From: Brevibacillus antibioticus
GTDB lineage: Bacteria; Bacillota; Bacilli; Brevibacillales; Brevibacillaceae
Assembly (NCBI RefSeq): GCF_005217615.1
Contig: NZ_SZNK01000001.1
Span: forward strand, 1,445,501 to 1,509,500
DNA length: 64,000 bases
Direction: 5' to 3'
Shown here: one piece after another, positions 26,901 through 35,086 of the stretch
How positions within the stretch are numbered: the first letter of the stretch is position 1
Layout of the letters: every line of letters begins with the position of its first letter
The notes under the pieces: model-generated
Told to the model about the DNA's origin: nothing
The model's database searches: none
The model's input: the letters and a program-made list of their open reading frames with translations, nothing else
Made by a program: the position numbers and the translations under genes

Positions 26901-28642
26901 TGGGCGGGCATTCTATCAAAGCGATCCAACTGGTAGCGCGACTGCATAAAGAAGGAATAGAAGTGAAGATACAAACGATCTTCCAATATGACACAGTCAG
27001 AGAGCTAGCAGGATATGTAGATACCGTGAACCGGATTCGCACCACAAAAGCGCAAGATAAAAGAGAGCTGGAAACTTTGATCTACGCTCATTTCCAAGTA
27101 CGAAGCAACTATGTAGAGGTGCCGTTCGGCAGCAAGCACCGAGCTGTTCTGTACGTAGAGGAAAATGCGCGGGACAAACACCAAGAAATCCTGTCCTTAT
27201 TGCGTAGCTCTTGTGAGCCTGCAATACAGCCGCACGCCATTCAATATCTGGATCTCTCGCAAAAAGCATGGGAAAAAGAGAAGGATCATTTCCAAGAGGC
27301 CACACTTGATGAGAAGGAAACCTTGTCATGGCAGGAGCGCTTCGTCAACGATCTTGATCAGCAGCTCCTTCGTTATTCGGAGGCAATCGTCAATCAGCAG
27401 ACTTTTATCAGACAGCCGCTGTCACCTTCACAGCGCTATCATGTACAGGAAATGGACATTTCTGGAACAGTGATTCGCTTTGAGCGGATGATCGATCCTA
27501 AGACGTTGGAAAAGGCCCTTCTTGACGTCTTGAAGCGGCATCATTTACTGCGATGCACGTTGGCTTTTGAGGAAGGAGAGCCGTATTGGAAAGAATATCC
27601 TTGCCCGAGTGAGATAACGCTCCCTGTTGTTGATGTATCGAGTGATTCGGATGACAGAAAAGAAGCAGTGCGCCATCTTTTGCTGAGCGAATACTTTTAC
27701 AAGCAGCATGATTCGATCGGTTCTTTGTCTTACAAAGCGATCTTGCTGAAAGAGAGCGAGAAAGAGTACTCCCTTATATTCCCGGCATCGCATCTCATAT
27801 TTGATTTTATTAGCAGTGAGGTTCTGCAAAACGACATGAACCTGTATTACGAAGCAATGGAAAATGGCACAGACCTCTCGGAAAAAGATCGGAATACGTA
27901 TTGGGACTTTGTCCAGCAAATTACGAAAGGTCCAGTCGGAATCGAAGATCAGCAGCTCATGGAGGAGTTTGATCTTCAAGCATTTGAGAATAGTCTTTTA
28001 TCCATAGAAACACAGCTTCCATCTTCATCCGGTTTGGACGGATACACGATTGTTACCTGCGAACTGGAAATGGACAACCCGCAGGAGATAGAAAATGCGC
28101 GCATTCCAATTGCTCTTTTAGCCAGATTTTGTGAAAGAAGGTATGGAGTCCAAATGGCCCCCATCTTCCTTATGAATTTTGGCAGATCCTTTATGGGGAA
28201 CCATTTCTTCGATGTGCTTGGCGAGTGCATCGATCATATTCCGCTTCATATTGATTCGTCGTGGAGTCTCGATGAGCTGGAAACGTATGTGAAAGTACGG
28301 TTGGATCTCACGAAGGAGAGGAACATCCATTTCACCAATCTCGTGCAAAATCCTGACGTAACGGCAAACTATCCTCTTTCCCATCACTCACTCATCCAAT
28401 CCTTGCAGATGACGCCAATTATTTGCAACTTCCTGGGTGAGCAGAACAAGAGTCAACCAAGTGAATACGATCACTTGTTTATAAAAGGGAAAAAGCGAAT
28501 TCTCTTTGAGGCTTCTTATACATCCACGGGTAAAATGACTATTTTTATGGCTTTGCCATATCGAGAGGATGAACGGAAGCTGCGAGCGATCTTGGAGGAG
28601 GAAGCGAAAAAATTGATAGGAATGCCTCTAGTCATACGCTAA
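23918..28642 (+). CDS. NRPS: C-A(Phe)-PCP with terminal condensation-like domain
   Basis: A 1574-residue synthetase following the first by 16 bp. The N-terminal C domain (1-440) opens with LTPMQEGMLYH and has HHIIMDG at 143-149; the DCL type fits a D-residue donor from the upstream epimerase. The A domain (480-985, SGSTGKPKG near 616) has specificity residues DAWTIAAIC, identical to the GrsA/TycA phenylalanine code as I recall it. The PCP is LGGHSIKA with Ser999. Residues 1090-1574 form a second condensation-superfamily domain (SPSQRYHVQ, KRHHLLRCTL) whose active-site motif is SHLIFDF: His1292 and Asp1296 are kept, but the first His and the Gly are changed. There is no thioesterase or reductase, so this domain is the likely release site. 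The TTG start has only a modest ribosome binding site and may rely on coupling. Confidence 0.93.
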   Translation: MNGVQIKNIYRLTPMQEGMLYHFILHPESEVHFEQTVITMEESLRLDLLDQSFRDLVERFDILRTVFHYKDSKKPLQIVLKQREAAIQIEDISDLTQDEQEVFVEQFLVRDRGKRFDLEKDLLFRMTVMKLSESKYKMVWSFHHIIMDGWCLGIVAKDFFHIYRSYLQNKKAELAPPYSFSSYVTWLGKQNKQEGLSFWRDSLDGFDQQSPLPVEYISTGKGYQREAIVFRIDRETTARLEQIARSNDVTLSIVFHSLWGLLLQRYNYANDIVFGSVVSGRPSELVGVEEMVGLFVNTIPMRIRSEGKETFSELLRQVQQFFTATSSYQYMSLADIQSETALKQNLIQHLLVFENYPLTEEASGEDGKGGLFGITDVQGYEQTSYDFNLCMIPGKELEIHFIYNALAYSDAYLQKVRAHLNQLIQSVVRNPDQPIATMQMVTDEEQALILQQWNDTDMLVDQTLTIDQLFKEQVKQGPHHIAVVDQESTYTYQELDDKSDALAHVLREKGVKPGSIVGVMVERSTVYSLAILAVLKAGGAFLPISTDHPSERIGYMIEDSGASIVLVHDPTAVDAERILSATMLINLDDRSIYTDVTPDVQTLHRSSDLAYVIYTSGSTGKPKGVRLHHVGIANLQQFFINDLGITKNDKVLQFASISFDASVWEFTMGVLTGARLVIVSKDVVLDPQAFSEYLLRHEVTVATLPPTFVTYLEPENFPKLKTLITAGSAANWELVHKWSAHCRYINAYGPTETTICATTWTYEGHEELPQQVPIGKPIANTKVYVLDAHGHLQPQGIPGELAIAGISVADGYINREELTNEKFVADPFTSGSRLYKTGDMVKWLADGSLEYLGRMDNQVKIRGFRIELDEVENVIQSQTGVKEAVVLAKKEQGGEANLIAYLVWEQPEWNRDLRQELLATLPAYMVPTYIHILERMPVTPNGKIDRRALPEPVMIREANKQLNPPVTEQEMKLAEIWKEVLDLQEISVDDHFYDLGGHSIKAIQLVARLHKEGIEVKIQTIFQYDTVRELAGYVDTVNRIRTTKAQDKRELETLIYAHFQVRSNYVEVPFGSKHRAVLYVEENARDKHQEILSLLRSSCEPAIQPHAIQYLDLSQKAWEKEKDHFQEATLDEKETLSWQERFVNDLDQQLLRYSEAIVNQQTFIRQPLSPSQRYHVQEMDISGTVIRFERMIDPKTLEKALLDVLKRHHLLRCTLAFEEGEPYWKEYPCPSEITLPVVDVSSDSDDRKEAVRHLLLSEYFYKQHDSIGSLSYKAILLKESEKEYSLIFPASHLIFDFISSEVLQNDMNLYYEAMENGTDLSEKDRNTYWDFVQQITKGPVGIEDQQLMEEFDLQAFENSLLSIETQLPSSSGLDGYTIVTCELEMDNPQEIENARIPIALLARFCERRYGVQMAPIFLMNFGRSFMGNHFFDVLGECIDHIPLHIDSSWSLDELETYVKVRLDLTKERNIHFTNLVQNPDVTANYPLSHHSLIQSLQMTPIICNFLGEQNKSQPSEYDHLFIKGKKRILFEASYTSTGKMTIFMALPYREDERKLRAILEEEAKKLIGMPLVIR

Positions 28643-28777
28643 GAGTGGCCTAGGCATCGCATTGAAAATCGGCAGATGGATTCCGCTCTATTCCGGGTTT
28701 ATGTCCGTGATGTGTAGCGGGATCATCTTGCCGAAATAAATCGTCACCTAGAGGGATTACTATTCAGGGAGGTTAAG

Positions 28778-30052
28778 ATGGGCAACCAAACATACGGATT
28801 GAATATTTTTCTCTTTTCTTTTACTCGTTTCATTACAGAATTAGGTAGCGGTGTATACAAATTTGCTCTCGCCCTGTACATTGCGGATGTGACGGGTTCT
28901 TCCGCTGCATTTGCAACTGTTTTGGGCTTTTCATACTTACCAGGAGTGCTAATTAATATTTTTGCTGGCGCCTATATTGATAGACACAATAAGAAAACAA
29001 TCATGGTCGTCACTGAGCTACTAAGCGGTGCGCTCGTTCTCTTGTTTTTACTATTTTTCCTCCAGTTTCCCACGAATCTATGGCTGTTTGTCGGATACGC
29101 CTTCGTGATCAGTACCATTCAGGCTTTTACGTATCTCTCTTTGCAGGCATCCATTCCTGAGCTGGTAGATGAGGACAGAGTAGGAAGCATGAACTCTATT
29201 TACCAAGCAATCAGCGCCATTCTCAATGTAGCGGGTCCTTTGGTAGGGGCGATTGCCTATCGTTTAATGGGGATGGAAATGATCTTGCTGATCGATGGCC
29301 TTTCTTTTATCGGAGCAGGTATCTTGCAGATGTTCCTTCGTTTTCGCAAGGCCGAGGCAGCACAGGAGACAACGCAAAGCTATACAGAAACAATCAAGGA
29401 AGTCTTCCAATATATCCGAGAACAGGTTGTCATCAAGTACTTGTTCCTGATTTTCCTGGTGCTCAATTTTATTTTCCCTCCGCTCATGTATGTGGGGCTG
29501 CTGCATATTGCCTATCGAGTCGAACAAGTATCGATGGAGCAATTCTCCTTTATTCAGTCCTCCTGGTTTATCGGGATCATTATCGGAGCGGCTATTGTCT
29601 CTATGAAAAGGGTGAGCAAATACGTTGAGAATAAAATCTTCCTCTTGATTCAAGTGCAAGGGATTCTCTTGATGACGTGGGTATTTCCGATTTTTGTTCC
29701 GGAAACGAGTAACGCCTCGTGGATCATTACGGGCGTGTTTGTCGGGATTTTAATGGTCTCCGCAATCTTCAACTCCATGGGGAACATCCCGATGTTTACC
29801 TTTGTTCAATTGAACACGCCTGAGCATTTGCGTGCCAGCATGTTTGGTGTGGTCGGTACTTTTACCGGAGTGGCCGTACCGTTTGGGATCTGGTTGTATG
29901 GTATTTTACTCGAGGCCGTTTATTGGCCCTATCTCTTGTTGGTCTCAGGTGCCATCATTTTCGTGATCGCCTTGATCGCTCATCTGAACAAGCAAGTGAG
30001 TCAATACTTTAAGAAAAAAGAAGAACCCGTGGTTGCAGACAAGTCTGCTTGA
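28778..30052 (+). CDS. MFS transporter, probable exporter of the lipopeptide
   Basis: A 424-residue major facilitator of the DHA3-like group with about 12 membrane segments. The first is interrupted by charged residues typical of this class, and a loop motif (GAYIDRHNKKTIMV, about residues 67-80) matches the MFS signature after helix 2. The C terminus is charged and cytosolic (KKKEEPVVADKSA). The ATG follows a strong AGGGAGG at 28767-28773. It is in the same direction as the two synthetase genes, 135 bp away, with no clear terminator between. Export of, or self-protection from, the nonribosomal product is the natural reading; substrate identity is inferred only from position. Confidence 0.88.
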   Translation: MGNQTYGLNIFLFSFTRFITELGSGVYKFALALYIADVTGSSAAFATVLGFSYLPGVLINIFAGAYIDRHNKKTIMVVTELLSGALVLLFLLFFLQFPTNLWLFVGYAFVISTIQAFTYLSLQASIPELVDEDRVGSMNSIYQAISAILNVAGPLVGAIAYRLMGMEMILLIDGLSFIGAGILQMFLRFRKAEAAQETTQSYTETIKEVFQYIREQVVIKYLFLIFLVLNFIFPPLMYVGLLHIAYRVEQVSMEQFSFIQSSWFIGIIIGAAIVSMKRVSKYVENKIFLLIQVQGILLMTWVFPIFVPETSNASWIITGVFVGILMVSAIFNSMGNIPMFTFVQLNTPEHLRASMFGVVGTFTGVAVPFGIWLYGILLEAVYWPYLLLVSGAIIFVIALIAHLNKQVSQYFKKKEEPVVADKSA

Positions 30053-30427
30053 GCAAGTTCACGATAACGAGAGAGAGAATAGGATGTCAGTTTCAATCAA
30101 AAAGACAATGACAAAACTACTGGAGGACTCTACGTGTAGAGTATGCACTATGTCGTTTTGACCGTTGTACTGATGTTCATCACGTCATTCACCTTGTCGA
30201 CAGCTCGGAAGTGAAGCAAAAGGTCGATGTCCCATTGGATGTGTTGGAAAACTACAAGCAAGGGGGCTCGGCGCTGTTGAACCAGCGTTGTGCCCTCTAA
30301 CCACTTCATAGAGCCGAATAGCATGATGACAGGTGAGTCGACCAAGGATGAAACACAACAATTTTTTGCAACAAAATATTGGATGATTGCCATGTTGCTT
30401 GGTCACACTAAGGTGGGAGGTGTAACC
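30053..30427 (+). other. Spacer after the exporter, no supported gene
   Basis: About 375 bp without a convincing gene. It contains a 16-bp inverted repeat (ACTCTAC-GT-GTAGAGT, 30127-30142) and two overlapping mini-ORFs of 23-25 codons (30084-30161 and 30143-30214), neither with a well-placed ribosome binding site. One frame is open from about 30110 to 30300 but has no start codon, so decayed coding sequence is possible. Confidence 0.4.
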
Positions 30428-30631
30428 ATGGAACAAACCATTCAGGTCAATGGTGAGGATTATCATTTCGAGTCAACATACGATGGGGATTCACAGTATA
30501 ATGTTCAAGTACGATGTGGCAAGAAAGTGGTATCGAGCTTCAAAATCTCAGCCGGATCGGAAAGTGAAGTGTTTGAGGCAGCCCGTGCTCATTTCAGTGC
30601 GGATAAGGAATTGGGCAATCTAAATGGATAG
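30428..30631 (+). CDS. Small hypothetical protein, 67 residues
   Basis: I do not recognise the family. ATG 30428 is preceded by GTGGGAGG with good spacing, so I prefer it to upstream in-frame codons that would extend the protein into non-coding-looking sequence. The product is acidic and soluble, with an alternating beta-like start (MEQTIQVNGEDYHFESTYDG) and a helical end. It ends 14 bp before a strong terminator, which supports a real short transcript. Confidence 0.65.
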   Translation: MEQTIQVNGEDYHFESTYDGDSQYNVQVRCGKKVVSSFKISAGSESEVFEAARAHFSADKELGNLNG

Positions 30632-30644
30632 AGACTGGTCTCGG

Positions 30645-30679
30645 AACGCAGCTTGCGAATGCAGGGCTGCGGTTTTTTT
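30645..30679 (+). terminator. Rho-independent terminator
   Basis: CGCAGC (30647-30652) pairs with GCTGCG (30666-30671), with further pairing in the loop, and is followed by seven Ts. Confidence 0.75.
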
Positions 30680-30711
30680 CTTGCGCAAAGGGAAATCTCA
30701 TGATAAGGTTA

Positions 30712-30733
30712 TTTTGTTTCCGCGGAAACAAAA
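30712..30733. promoter_or_regulatory. 22-bp perfect palindrome, MarR operator candidate
   Basis: The core TTGTTTCC-GC-GGAAACAA extends to a perfect 22-bp palindrome about 30 bp before the MarR gene. A matching imperfect copy (TTGTTTCC-AA-GGACACAA) lies at 31272-31289, in front of the MFS gene. Size and placement fit autoregulation by the MarR dimer. Confidence 0.65.
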
Positions 30734-30762
30734 ATCGAAATAGATGAGGAGCTGATGCTGCA

Positions 30763-31230
30763 TTGGACCCTAAAAAGAAAATTTGGAATCGATGGATCAC
30801 CTTTCTACATAAACAGGAGGAGCGCAGCAAGCTACGTGAAGAAATGCTATTGCGTCAGATCAAAATCAGCGTGCCTGATTATGATAAAGTTGGAAGGTTA
30901 TCCGTAACAGAGCTCCACGTCCTTCAAGAGGTAGGGGGAAAAGATCGAGTCAATGTTACGACAATTGCACAGCATATTGGGGTAACAAAGAGTGCGATAT
31001 CCAAAATAACAGTCAAACTTTTGAAGAAGGGATTACTGGAGCGCTATCAGCTCGAAGACAATCAGAAGGAGGTTTTTTTCAGGCTGACATCAGTAGGAGA
31101 AATGGTAAACGAGATTCACGAACACTACCATCAACGCCTGGAAAATGACATGTACCGATTCTTGGATAGGTATACCCCTGCTGAATTGGCATTTTTGGAT
31201 GAGGTCATAAGAGAAGCAACAGAAGATTAG
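30763..31230 (+). CDS. MarR family transcriptional regulator
   Basis: A 155-residue winged-helix regulator. The recognition region VTTIAQHIGVTKSAISKITVK (about residues 65-86) and the wing LLERYQLEDNQKEVFFRLT are typical of MarR. The N- and C-terminal helices would form the dimer interface. The start is a TTG with AGGAG about 12 nt upstream. It probably represses itself and the next gene, an MFS exporter, since both are preceded by the same TTGTTTCC-N2-GGAAACAA motif. The ligand is unknown; the exporter suggests a toxic small molecule. Confidence 0.88.
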   Translation: MDPKKKIWNRWITFLHKQEERSKLREEMLLRQIKISVPDYDKVGRLSVTELHVLQEVGGKDRVNVTTIAQHIGVTKSAISKITVKLLKKGLLERYQLEDNQKEVFFRLTSVGEMVNEIHEHYHQRLENDMYRFLDRYTPAELAFLDEVIREATED

Positions 31231-31271
31231 GGGAAACATTCAACTGGTGTTCATTATTTTTTTTACGAAAA

Positions 31272-31289
31272 TTGTTTCCAAGGACACAA
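31272..31289. promoter_or_regulatory. Second copy of the MarR operator motif
   Basis: TTGTTTCC-AA-GGACACAA differs from the palindrome at 30712-30733 at the central pair and one base of the right arm. It lies 27 bp before the MFS start codon, where binding would block transcription. Confidence 0.55.
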
Positions 31290-31316
31290 TATGAACGAGA
31301 CAAGAGGAGAGCAATC

Positions 31317-32501
31317 ATGAATCCAAAAAAAGTACTGTACCTACTTGGGATAACGCTAATGCTAGGTATGTTCGCGCAAAATTTGTTCATGCCTATTTTA
31401 CCAGCCATGCAAAAAGAGTTTCAGACGAGTGTAACCATGATTAACTGGACCGTTTCAATCTTTACCGTCATGCTCGCGATTATGCAAATCATCTACGGAC
31501 CATTTATTGATCGGTTCGGGCGAAAACGTGTCATGATACCTGCCCTGATCCTATATACGATCGCGTCAATCGGATGCTATCTAGTCGATTCTATTGATGG
31601 GCTATTATTTTTCCGGGCTTTACAAGGGGCGGGGTTTGCTGCTATTCCGATCGTAGCCGCAACGATCATCGGAGACTTATTTACAGGAATTCAACGTGCA
31701 TCTGCGATGGGTACTTATCAGATGCTGCTTGCACTCAGTCCGGCACTTGGTCCACTGTTAGGTGGCTGGATTGGCGGCATCGGTGGACATTCTGCAGTCT
31801 TTTTGTTTTTGGCGATCTGCGCAGTCTTTCTCGTCGGAATCAATGCTACATGGTTACCCGAAACGAAAAGGACCCAAGCTACATCATCAGGCGGTTTTAC
31901 ATTAGGGTCTTTCCGTAAGATTTTGCTCCACCCAGTCGGTGCATCTGTCATTTTGATCGGTTTTAGCCAAATGTACGCCTATTATTGCTTTCTGCTGTTT
32001 CTCCCTGTTCAATTGACGAACAACTACGTAGTCTCTGTTGAAATAATCGGATTGGTTTTCTTGCTCGTGTCAGTCGTCTTTATTATCAGTAGCAAGTTGT
32101 CTGCTGTATTGCAAAATCGATGGGGAGCACGTAAAACATTACTGGTGACGACCGGTGCAAATGCTTTGGCAATGTTTCTTTTTATGACTGGGGCTGATGT
32201 TTCTTTTCTCCTGCTTATGATAACAAGTACGCTGTTTGCCTTAACCTTGGGGGTAGGTATGCCTGCACATACGATTTTGCTATCCGAAGTATTTGAAGCA
32301 GAGCGTGCAACGTCCATTGGTGTGTACAATTTCATCCGCTATACGGGGATGGCTGCAGGTCCGGTTGTAGGTGCGATCCTGTTAGAATGGGGAGGGGTTT
32401 GGCTTGAATTTGGTATGGCCGGTATCCTCATTGCTCTGACGACCATATTTGCACGACAAAAGGTGAAAAGAACCGCAGTGAACATGCAAGAGGAGTTCTA
32501 A
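31317..32501 (+). CDS. MFS drug-efflux transporter (DHA1, Bcr/CflA-like)
   Basis: A 394-residue, 12-segment major facilitator. Motif A between helices 2 and 3 reads GPFIDRFGRKRVM (about residues 59-71), and helix 5 carries the antiporter motif SPALGPLLGGWIGG, both typical of proton-coupled drug exporters. I chose ATG 31317 with AGAGGAGAG upstream; the longer ORF from 31272 would start inside the operator. It follows the MarR gene by 86 bp and is its likely target. The substrate is unknown. Confidence 0.88.
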   Translation: MNPKKVLYLLGITLMLGMFAQNLFMPILPAMQKEFQTSVTMINWTVSIFTVMLAIMQIIYGPFIDRFGRKRVMIPALILYTIASIGCYLVDSIDGLLFFRALQGAGFAAIPIVAATIIGDLFTGIQRASAMGTYQMLLALSPALGPLLGGWIGGIGGHSAVFLFLAICAVFLVGINATWLPETKRTQATSSGGFTLGSFRKILLHPVGASVILIGFSQMYAYYCFLLFLPVQLTNNYVVSVEIIGLVFLLVSVVFIISSKLSAVLQNRWGARKTLLVTTGANALAMFLFMTGADVSFLLLMITSTLFALTLGVGMPAHTILLSEVFEAERATSIGVYNFIRYTGMAAGPVVGAILLEWGGVWLEFGMAGILIALTTIFARQKVKRTAVNMQEEF

Positions 32502-32580
32502 TGTTCGGACAGACTTTTCATGTTGGGCTAAATATGCTACAACAGGGATGAAACAATGGAGCGGGAGGAGCAATCAAAAG

Positions 32581-34983
32581 ATGCAGCATCAAGAAGAACG
32601 GGACCCAAGGGCACTGATTGCAAGTTTTACTAACAATCCGTCCAGCATCCAGTCACTATCCGAAGGCGAATGCCTGACATTCCTGCAAATGCTTGAACAG
32701 CACCGCCAAGAACATCCGGGCGAAGAGCTTGATTTGACGGAAGCGATGGTACTGGCGCGGATGTCTGCTTTGCGGATGCACAAGACAGGAGGCCATACAC
32801 TAGCTGCTGAATGGGTAGATCGTGCCCTTCAACTAGCCCCTAATTATCGCTACGCTGGAGAGGTTAAGCTCGAGCTGTACTTTTCACAGTTGCGATCCCA
32901 TGCCTTTCTCACTGAATTCAAGTCTGTGCGTGAAACGGATAACGTCGTCATGCGCAGGAGAACAGTTGAGGTGCTGGAAGAGCAGGCAACCAATGAGCTG
33001 GCTGAAATCACGAAATGGCGCTCTCTTGCGGAAGAGACGCAACAGGCAGCGCAAAAGTGGAATGATTCGGAGGCGGAAGCCACGGCAGCTGGCCTCGTGC
33101 TGTTATACACGGAGCGACAAAATTTATTAGTACAATTGCAAGAACGTGTTCAAGCGTATGGAGCGTCTTTATCCGGGGTCTTTTATTCCAGTGAAATGCT
33201 CATCCAATTGCAAGAGACAATTCGCGCTTTAACTAACCAGCAAGAACAGAAGGAAAAGCTCCTGCCGCAAAGGAACGAAAGGGTAGAAGATCGCGAAAAA
33301 GCACCTCAGCAAGATTTGAGTGCTTTAGAGCAATTGGAGCAGTTGATCGGCTTGGACGAGATCAAACATCGGGTTCGGCAGTTGGCGCAATTTCTGCAGT
33401 ATCGCCAGCTACGTGAAGAAAAGGGCTGGCATATGAAAGACCAGCTCCCCCTTCATCTCGTACTGATGGGGAACCCAGGCACGGGGAAGACGACTTTGGC
33501 TCGCTTGATCGCCAAGCTGTATCAGGAGCTCGGACTATTGGCAAAAGGACAGCTCATTGAGGTGGATCGTTCTGCGTTGGTCGGCGCTTACGTGGGACAG
33601 ACGGAGCAGCGCGTCATGGAAGCGATCAAGCAGGCAGACGGCGGCGTCTTGTTTATCGATGAGGCATACAGCTTGAAGCGTCCAGATAGCTCCGGCAGTG
33701 ATTACGGACAAGTGGCGATAGACACACTTGTATCCGCTATGACAAGTGGTGAATATGCAGGACGCTTCGTCGTGATGCTGGCGGGCTATCCAGAAGAAAT
33801 GCGTCATTTTTTGTACGCCAACCCTGGGCTGAATAGTCGTTTTCCAGAGACGGGCCACTTTTTACTGCCGGACTATCAGGCAGACGAACTGGTACAAATC
33901 GCAGTAGAAGTAGCCTTACGGAACGATTTTACTCTGACAGAGGCGGCAAAAGTTACGCTGCGCCAGCGCATTGAAAAAGCGCAAGTAGATGAGACGTTTG
34001 GCAATGCTCGGGCGGTCACGAATATCGTGCTCGATGCGATCTTTGCCAAAGGACGCGAGACAGACGGTAAGGAACTGAAATGGGATGACTTTACGATTCT
34101 CAAACCAGAGGATGTACGTGGCTGCGATCCGCCGCAAAAAGAAAGAAATGCGGGAGCTCGACTGCAAGCGTTGATTGGCCTTGCTCAAGTGAAAACGGAG
34201 CTGAAAAAAATCGCTGCGTATGTGTCCGTCCAGCAAGAACGCGCAGTAAGAGGCCTGCCGAAAAGTCCGATTGAGCTCCATGCCGTCTTTACTGGAAATC
34301 CAGGCACAGGGAAGACGACGGTTGCCCAACTGTATGCGCAGATTTTGCAAGAAATCGGCTATTTGAAACGCGGTCATCTTGTTACGGCAAGTAGGGCCGA
34401 CTTGGTAGCAGGGTATGTTGGGCAGACCGCAATACTTACACGCAGAAAAGTTCGAGAAGCTTTGGGCGGCGTTTTGTTTATCGATGAAGCGTATTCGCTA
34501 CTCGGCGGGGGTGAGCGGGATTTTGGACAGGAAGCAGTTGATACGCTCGTAGAGGAGATGACCAAACACGAAGAGAATCTGGTCGTGGTCCTCGCAGGCT
34601 ACCCACTCGAAATGAATTCATTATTGATGAGCAACCCCGGACTCTTGTCACGGTTTAAAAAATATATTGCGTTCCCCGACTACACCGTGAAGGAACTTGT
34701 GCACATTCTTGAACAGGCTGCAAGTGATGTGGGGTATGCGATTGAGAAGAACGTGCTGGAAATGATCTCGCAGTCTTTGGATAAAGCAGTCAGTGTTCAT
34801 CGATTGAACGGCAATGGTCGTTTTAGCCATAACCTGTTGCAAGAGGCGATTCAAAACCAGGCTGTGCGACTGATGGATACTCCGAAGCAGGAATGGAATC
34901 AGGAAATGCTGATGCAGTTGGCATGGGCCGATTTTCAACCGATTTTACAGTGGACGGTAGAAGAGGATGGGACAAAAAAATAG
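32581..34983 (+). CDS. Tandem AAA+ ATPase of the CbxX/CfqX (SpoVK-like) family
   Basis: An 800-residue protein. The N-terminal 250 residues are helical and charged, perhaps TPR-like or coiled coil. Two AAA+ modules follow, each with Walker A GNPGTGKTT (Lys303 and Lys578), Walker B GGVLFIDEAYSL, and sensor/arginine-finger segments (NPGLNSRFPE and NPGLLSRFKK). Relatives include SpoVK of Bacillus sporulation and CbxX/CfqX rubisco activases; type VII secretion EccA proteins share the fold. The tandem arrangement is longer than single-domain SpoVK. ATG 32581 has GGGAGGAG 10 nt upstream and is preferred to the ATG at 32548. A role in remodelling a protein complex is likely; the target is unknown. 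Confidence 0.85.
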   Translation: MQHQEERDPRALIASFTNNPSSIQSLSEGECLTFLQMLEQHRQEHPGEELDLTEAMVLARMSALRMHKTGGHTLAAEWVDRALQLAPNYRYAGEVKLELYFSQLRSHAFLTEFKSVRETDNVVMRRRTVEVLEEQATNELAEITKWRSLAEETQQAAQKWNDSEAEATAAGLVLLYTERQNLLVQLQERVQAYGASLSGVFYSSEMLIQLQETIRALTNQQEQKEKLLPQRNERVEDREKAPQQDLSALEQLEQLIGLDEIKHRVRQLAQFLQYRQLREEKGWHMKDQLPLHLVLMGNPGTGKTTLARLIAKLYQELGLLAKGQLIEVDRSALVGAYVGQTEQRVMEAIKQADGGVLFIDEAYSLKRPDSSGSDYGQVAIDTLVSAMTSGEYAGRFVVMLAGYPEEMRHFLYANPGLNSRFPETGHFLLPDYQADELVQIAVEVALRNDFTLTEAAKVTLRQRIEKAQVDETFGNARAVTNIVLDAIFAKGRETDGKELKWDDFTILKPEDVRGCDPPQKERNAGARLQALIGLAQVKTELKKIAAYVSVQQERAVRGLPKSPIELHAVFTGNPGTGKTTVAQLYAQILQEIGYLKRGHLVTASRADLVAGYVGQTAILTRRKVREALGGVLFIDEAYSLLGGGERDFGQEAVDTLVEEMTKHEENLVVVLAGYPLEMNSLLMSNPGLLSRFKKYIAFPDYTVKELVHILEQAASDVGYAIEKNVLEMISQSLDKAVSVHRLNGNGRFSHNLLQEAIQNQAVRLMDTPKQEWNQEMLMQLAWADFQPILQWTVEEDGTKK

Positions 34984-34993
34984 TTTTTGTCCC
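34969..34993. terminator. Hairpin overlapping the stop codon
   Basis: GGGACAAAAA (34969-34978) pairs with TTTTTGTCCC (34984-34993) across the TAG stop. The A/T stem could act as an intrinsic terminator in either direction, although no T run follows it. Confidence 0.45.
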
Positions 34994-35015
34994 ATGCCTA
35001 TGTCTTCTTACTCTT

Positions 35016-35042
35016 TTGACAATTCACTCTTTCTCTTATAAT
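35016..35042 (+). promoter_or_regulatory. Promoter of the subtilisin-like protease gene
   Basis: Both hexamers match sigma-A consensus exactly, TTGACA (35016-35021) and TATAAT (35037-35042), but the spacer is only 15 bp. The expected start lies about 38 bp before the TTG start codon at 35087. Confidence 0.6.
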
Positions 35043-35086
35043 GGATAGAAATGGTTTCATTATGCCATGGGGGAAGGGTGTTTGGT

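Noticed and set aside
30084..30161. 25-codon Cys-containing peptide as a bacteriocin or leader peptide
   Set aside because: The AGG abuts the ATG directly, so spacing is poor, and no modification genes are nearby.
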